Source of the DNA: Gordonia alkanivorans NBRC 16433
GTDB taxonomy: Bacteria > Actinomycetota > Actinomycetes > Mycobacteriales > Mycobacteriaceae
DNA: 64,000 bases
Assembly (NCBI RefSeq): GCF_000225505.1
Contig: NZ_BACI01000100.1
Coordinates: 31,201-95,200 of the forward strand
Reading direction: 5' to 3'
Shown: in pieces, positions 63,831 through 64,000 of the stretch
Position numbering within the stretch: the first letter of the stretch is position 1
Layout: each line of letters starts with the position of its first letter
Notes under the pieces: model-generated
The model's database searches: none
What the model saw: the letters and a program-made list of their open reading frames with translations, nothing else
What the model was told of the DNA's origin: nothing
Made by a program: the position numbers and the translations under genes

Positions 63831-64000
63831 GGAAGAGTTGCCCCGGAGACGGGGTGGCGGTGGAAAGTCAGAACGAAGTCTGCTGGTGAAAGCCCTTGTG
63901 GGGGTGAGTAGTTGGTGGGTGTGTGTTCTTTGAGAACTCGATAGTGTGATGATGAATTGTCTGATGCCATTTTTGGCATCGTGCATTCTTTATGGATGTA
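63831..64000 (+). other. rRNA operon leader with boxA-like element (16S gene beyond window)
   Basis: TGTTCTTTGAGAA (63924-63936) is the boxA-like antitermination element shared by actinobacterial rrn leaders, followed by ACTCGATAGTGTG. GATGCCA-TTTT-TGGCATC (63963-63980) is a short stem near the processing region, and CCCCGG/CGGGG-type stems lie near 63841-63860. The start of mature 16S RNA (an AGAGTTTGATC-type sequence) has not been reached at 64000. Confidence 0.85.

Overview
The window is high-GC actinobacterial chromosome. Gene order and protein content point to the mycolic-acid bacteria (Mycobacteriales), most probably Gordonia or a close relative; the genus is an inference from overall resemblance. 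Supporting signs are the two-domain Kgd (E2-like plus E1) 2-oxoglutarate enzyme, a fused b-delta ATP synthase subunit, an actinobacterial loop in AtpG, MurA with Asp117, probable leaderless genes, and gene order that closely follows two Mycobacterium tuberculosis blocks as I remember them: corA / lipoprotein / SDR / kgd / membrane protein / MFS, and argS-lysA-hom-thrC-thrB-rho-rpmE-prfA-prmC-tsaC-wecA-atp-murA-rrn.

Layout. 1-8.6 kb: an alpha/beta hydrolase (cut by the window edge) divergent from a TetR regulator, CorA, a MarC-family protein, an OpuAC-like lipoprotein, an SDR plus flavin monooxygenase operon divergent from a second TetR regulator, and a condensation-domain-like acyltransferase. 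8.6-20.7 kb: kgd, an overlapping operon of glutathionyl-hydroquinone-reductase-like protein, membrane protein and a 1319-residue asymmetric ABC exporter, then a divergent PadR regulator and DHA2 efflux pump. 20.7-26.8 kb: sbcDC, tRNA-Arg(CCG), and a DUF305/DUF3105 pair. 26.9-33.4 kb: argS-lysA-hom-thrC-thrB, five overlapping genes making Lys, Thr and precursors. 33.4-44 kb: rho with a long leader and an Asn/Gln/Arg-rich insert, an inserted two-gene haem/flavoprotein cassette, then rpmE, prfA, prmC, tsaC, an SHMT paralogue and wecA. 44-52.4 kb: the complete F1Fo ATP synthase operon closed by a strong terminator. 52.5-55 kb: a DUF2550 protein, cobalamin adenosyltransferase and murA.

55-63.4 kb is the most distinctive accessory region: an NDMA-type methanol dehydrogenase (mno), a MoxR AAA+ ATPase, a von Willebrand factor A protein, a second iron-type alcohol dehydrogenase, a GAF histidine kinase and NarL-type response regulator (MnoSR-like), and convergent to them a methyltransferase that looks like the mycofactocin glycan methylase MftM. 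Together they look like a mycofactocin-dependent alcohol-oxidation module, although mftA-F are not in the window. A perfect 20-bp palindrome lies upstream of mno and a partial copy lies upstream of mftM, suggesting one regulator for both. The window ends inside the leader of a ribosomal RNA operon: two promoters and a boxA-like element are visible, and the 16S gene itself lies beyond the end.

No CRISPR array, insertion sequence, integrase or prophage gene was found. All calls come from reading the sequence; no database search was run.
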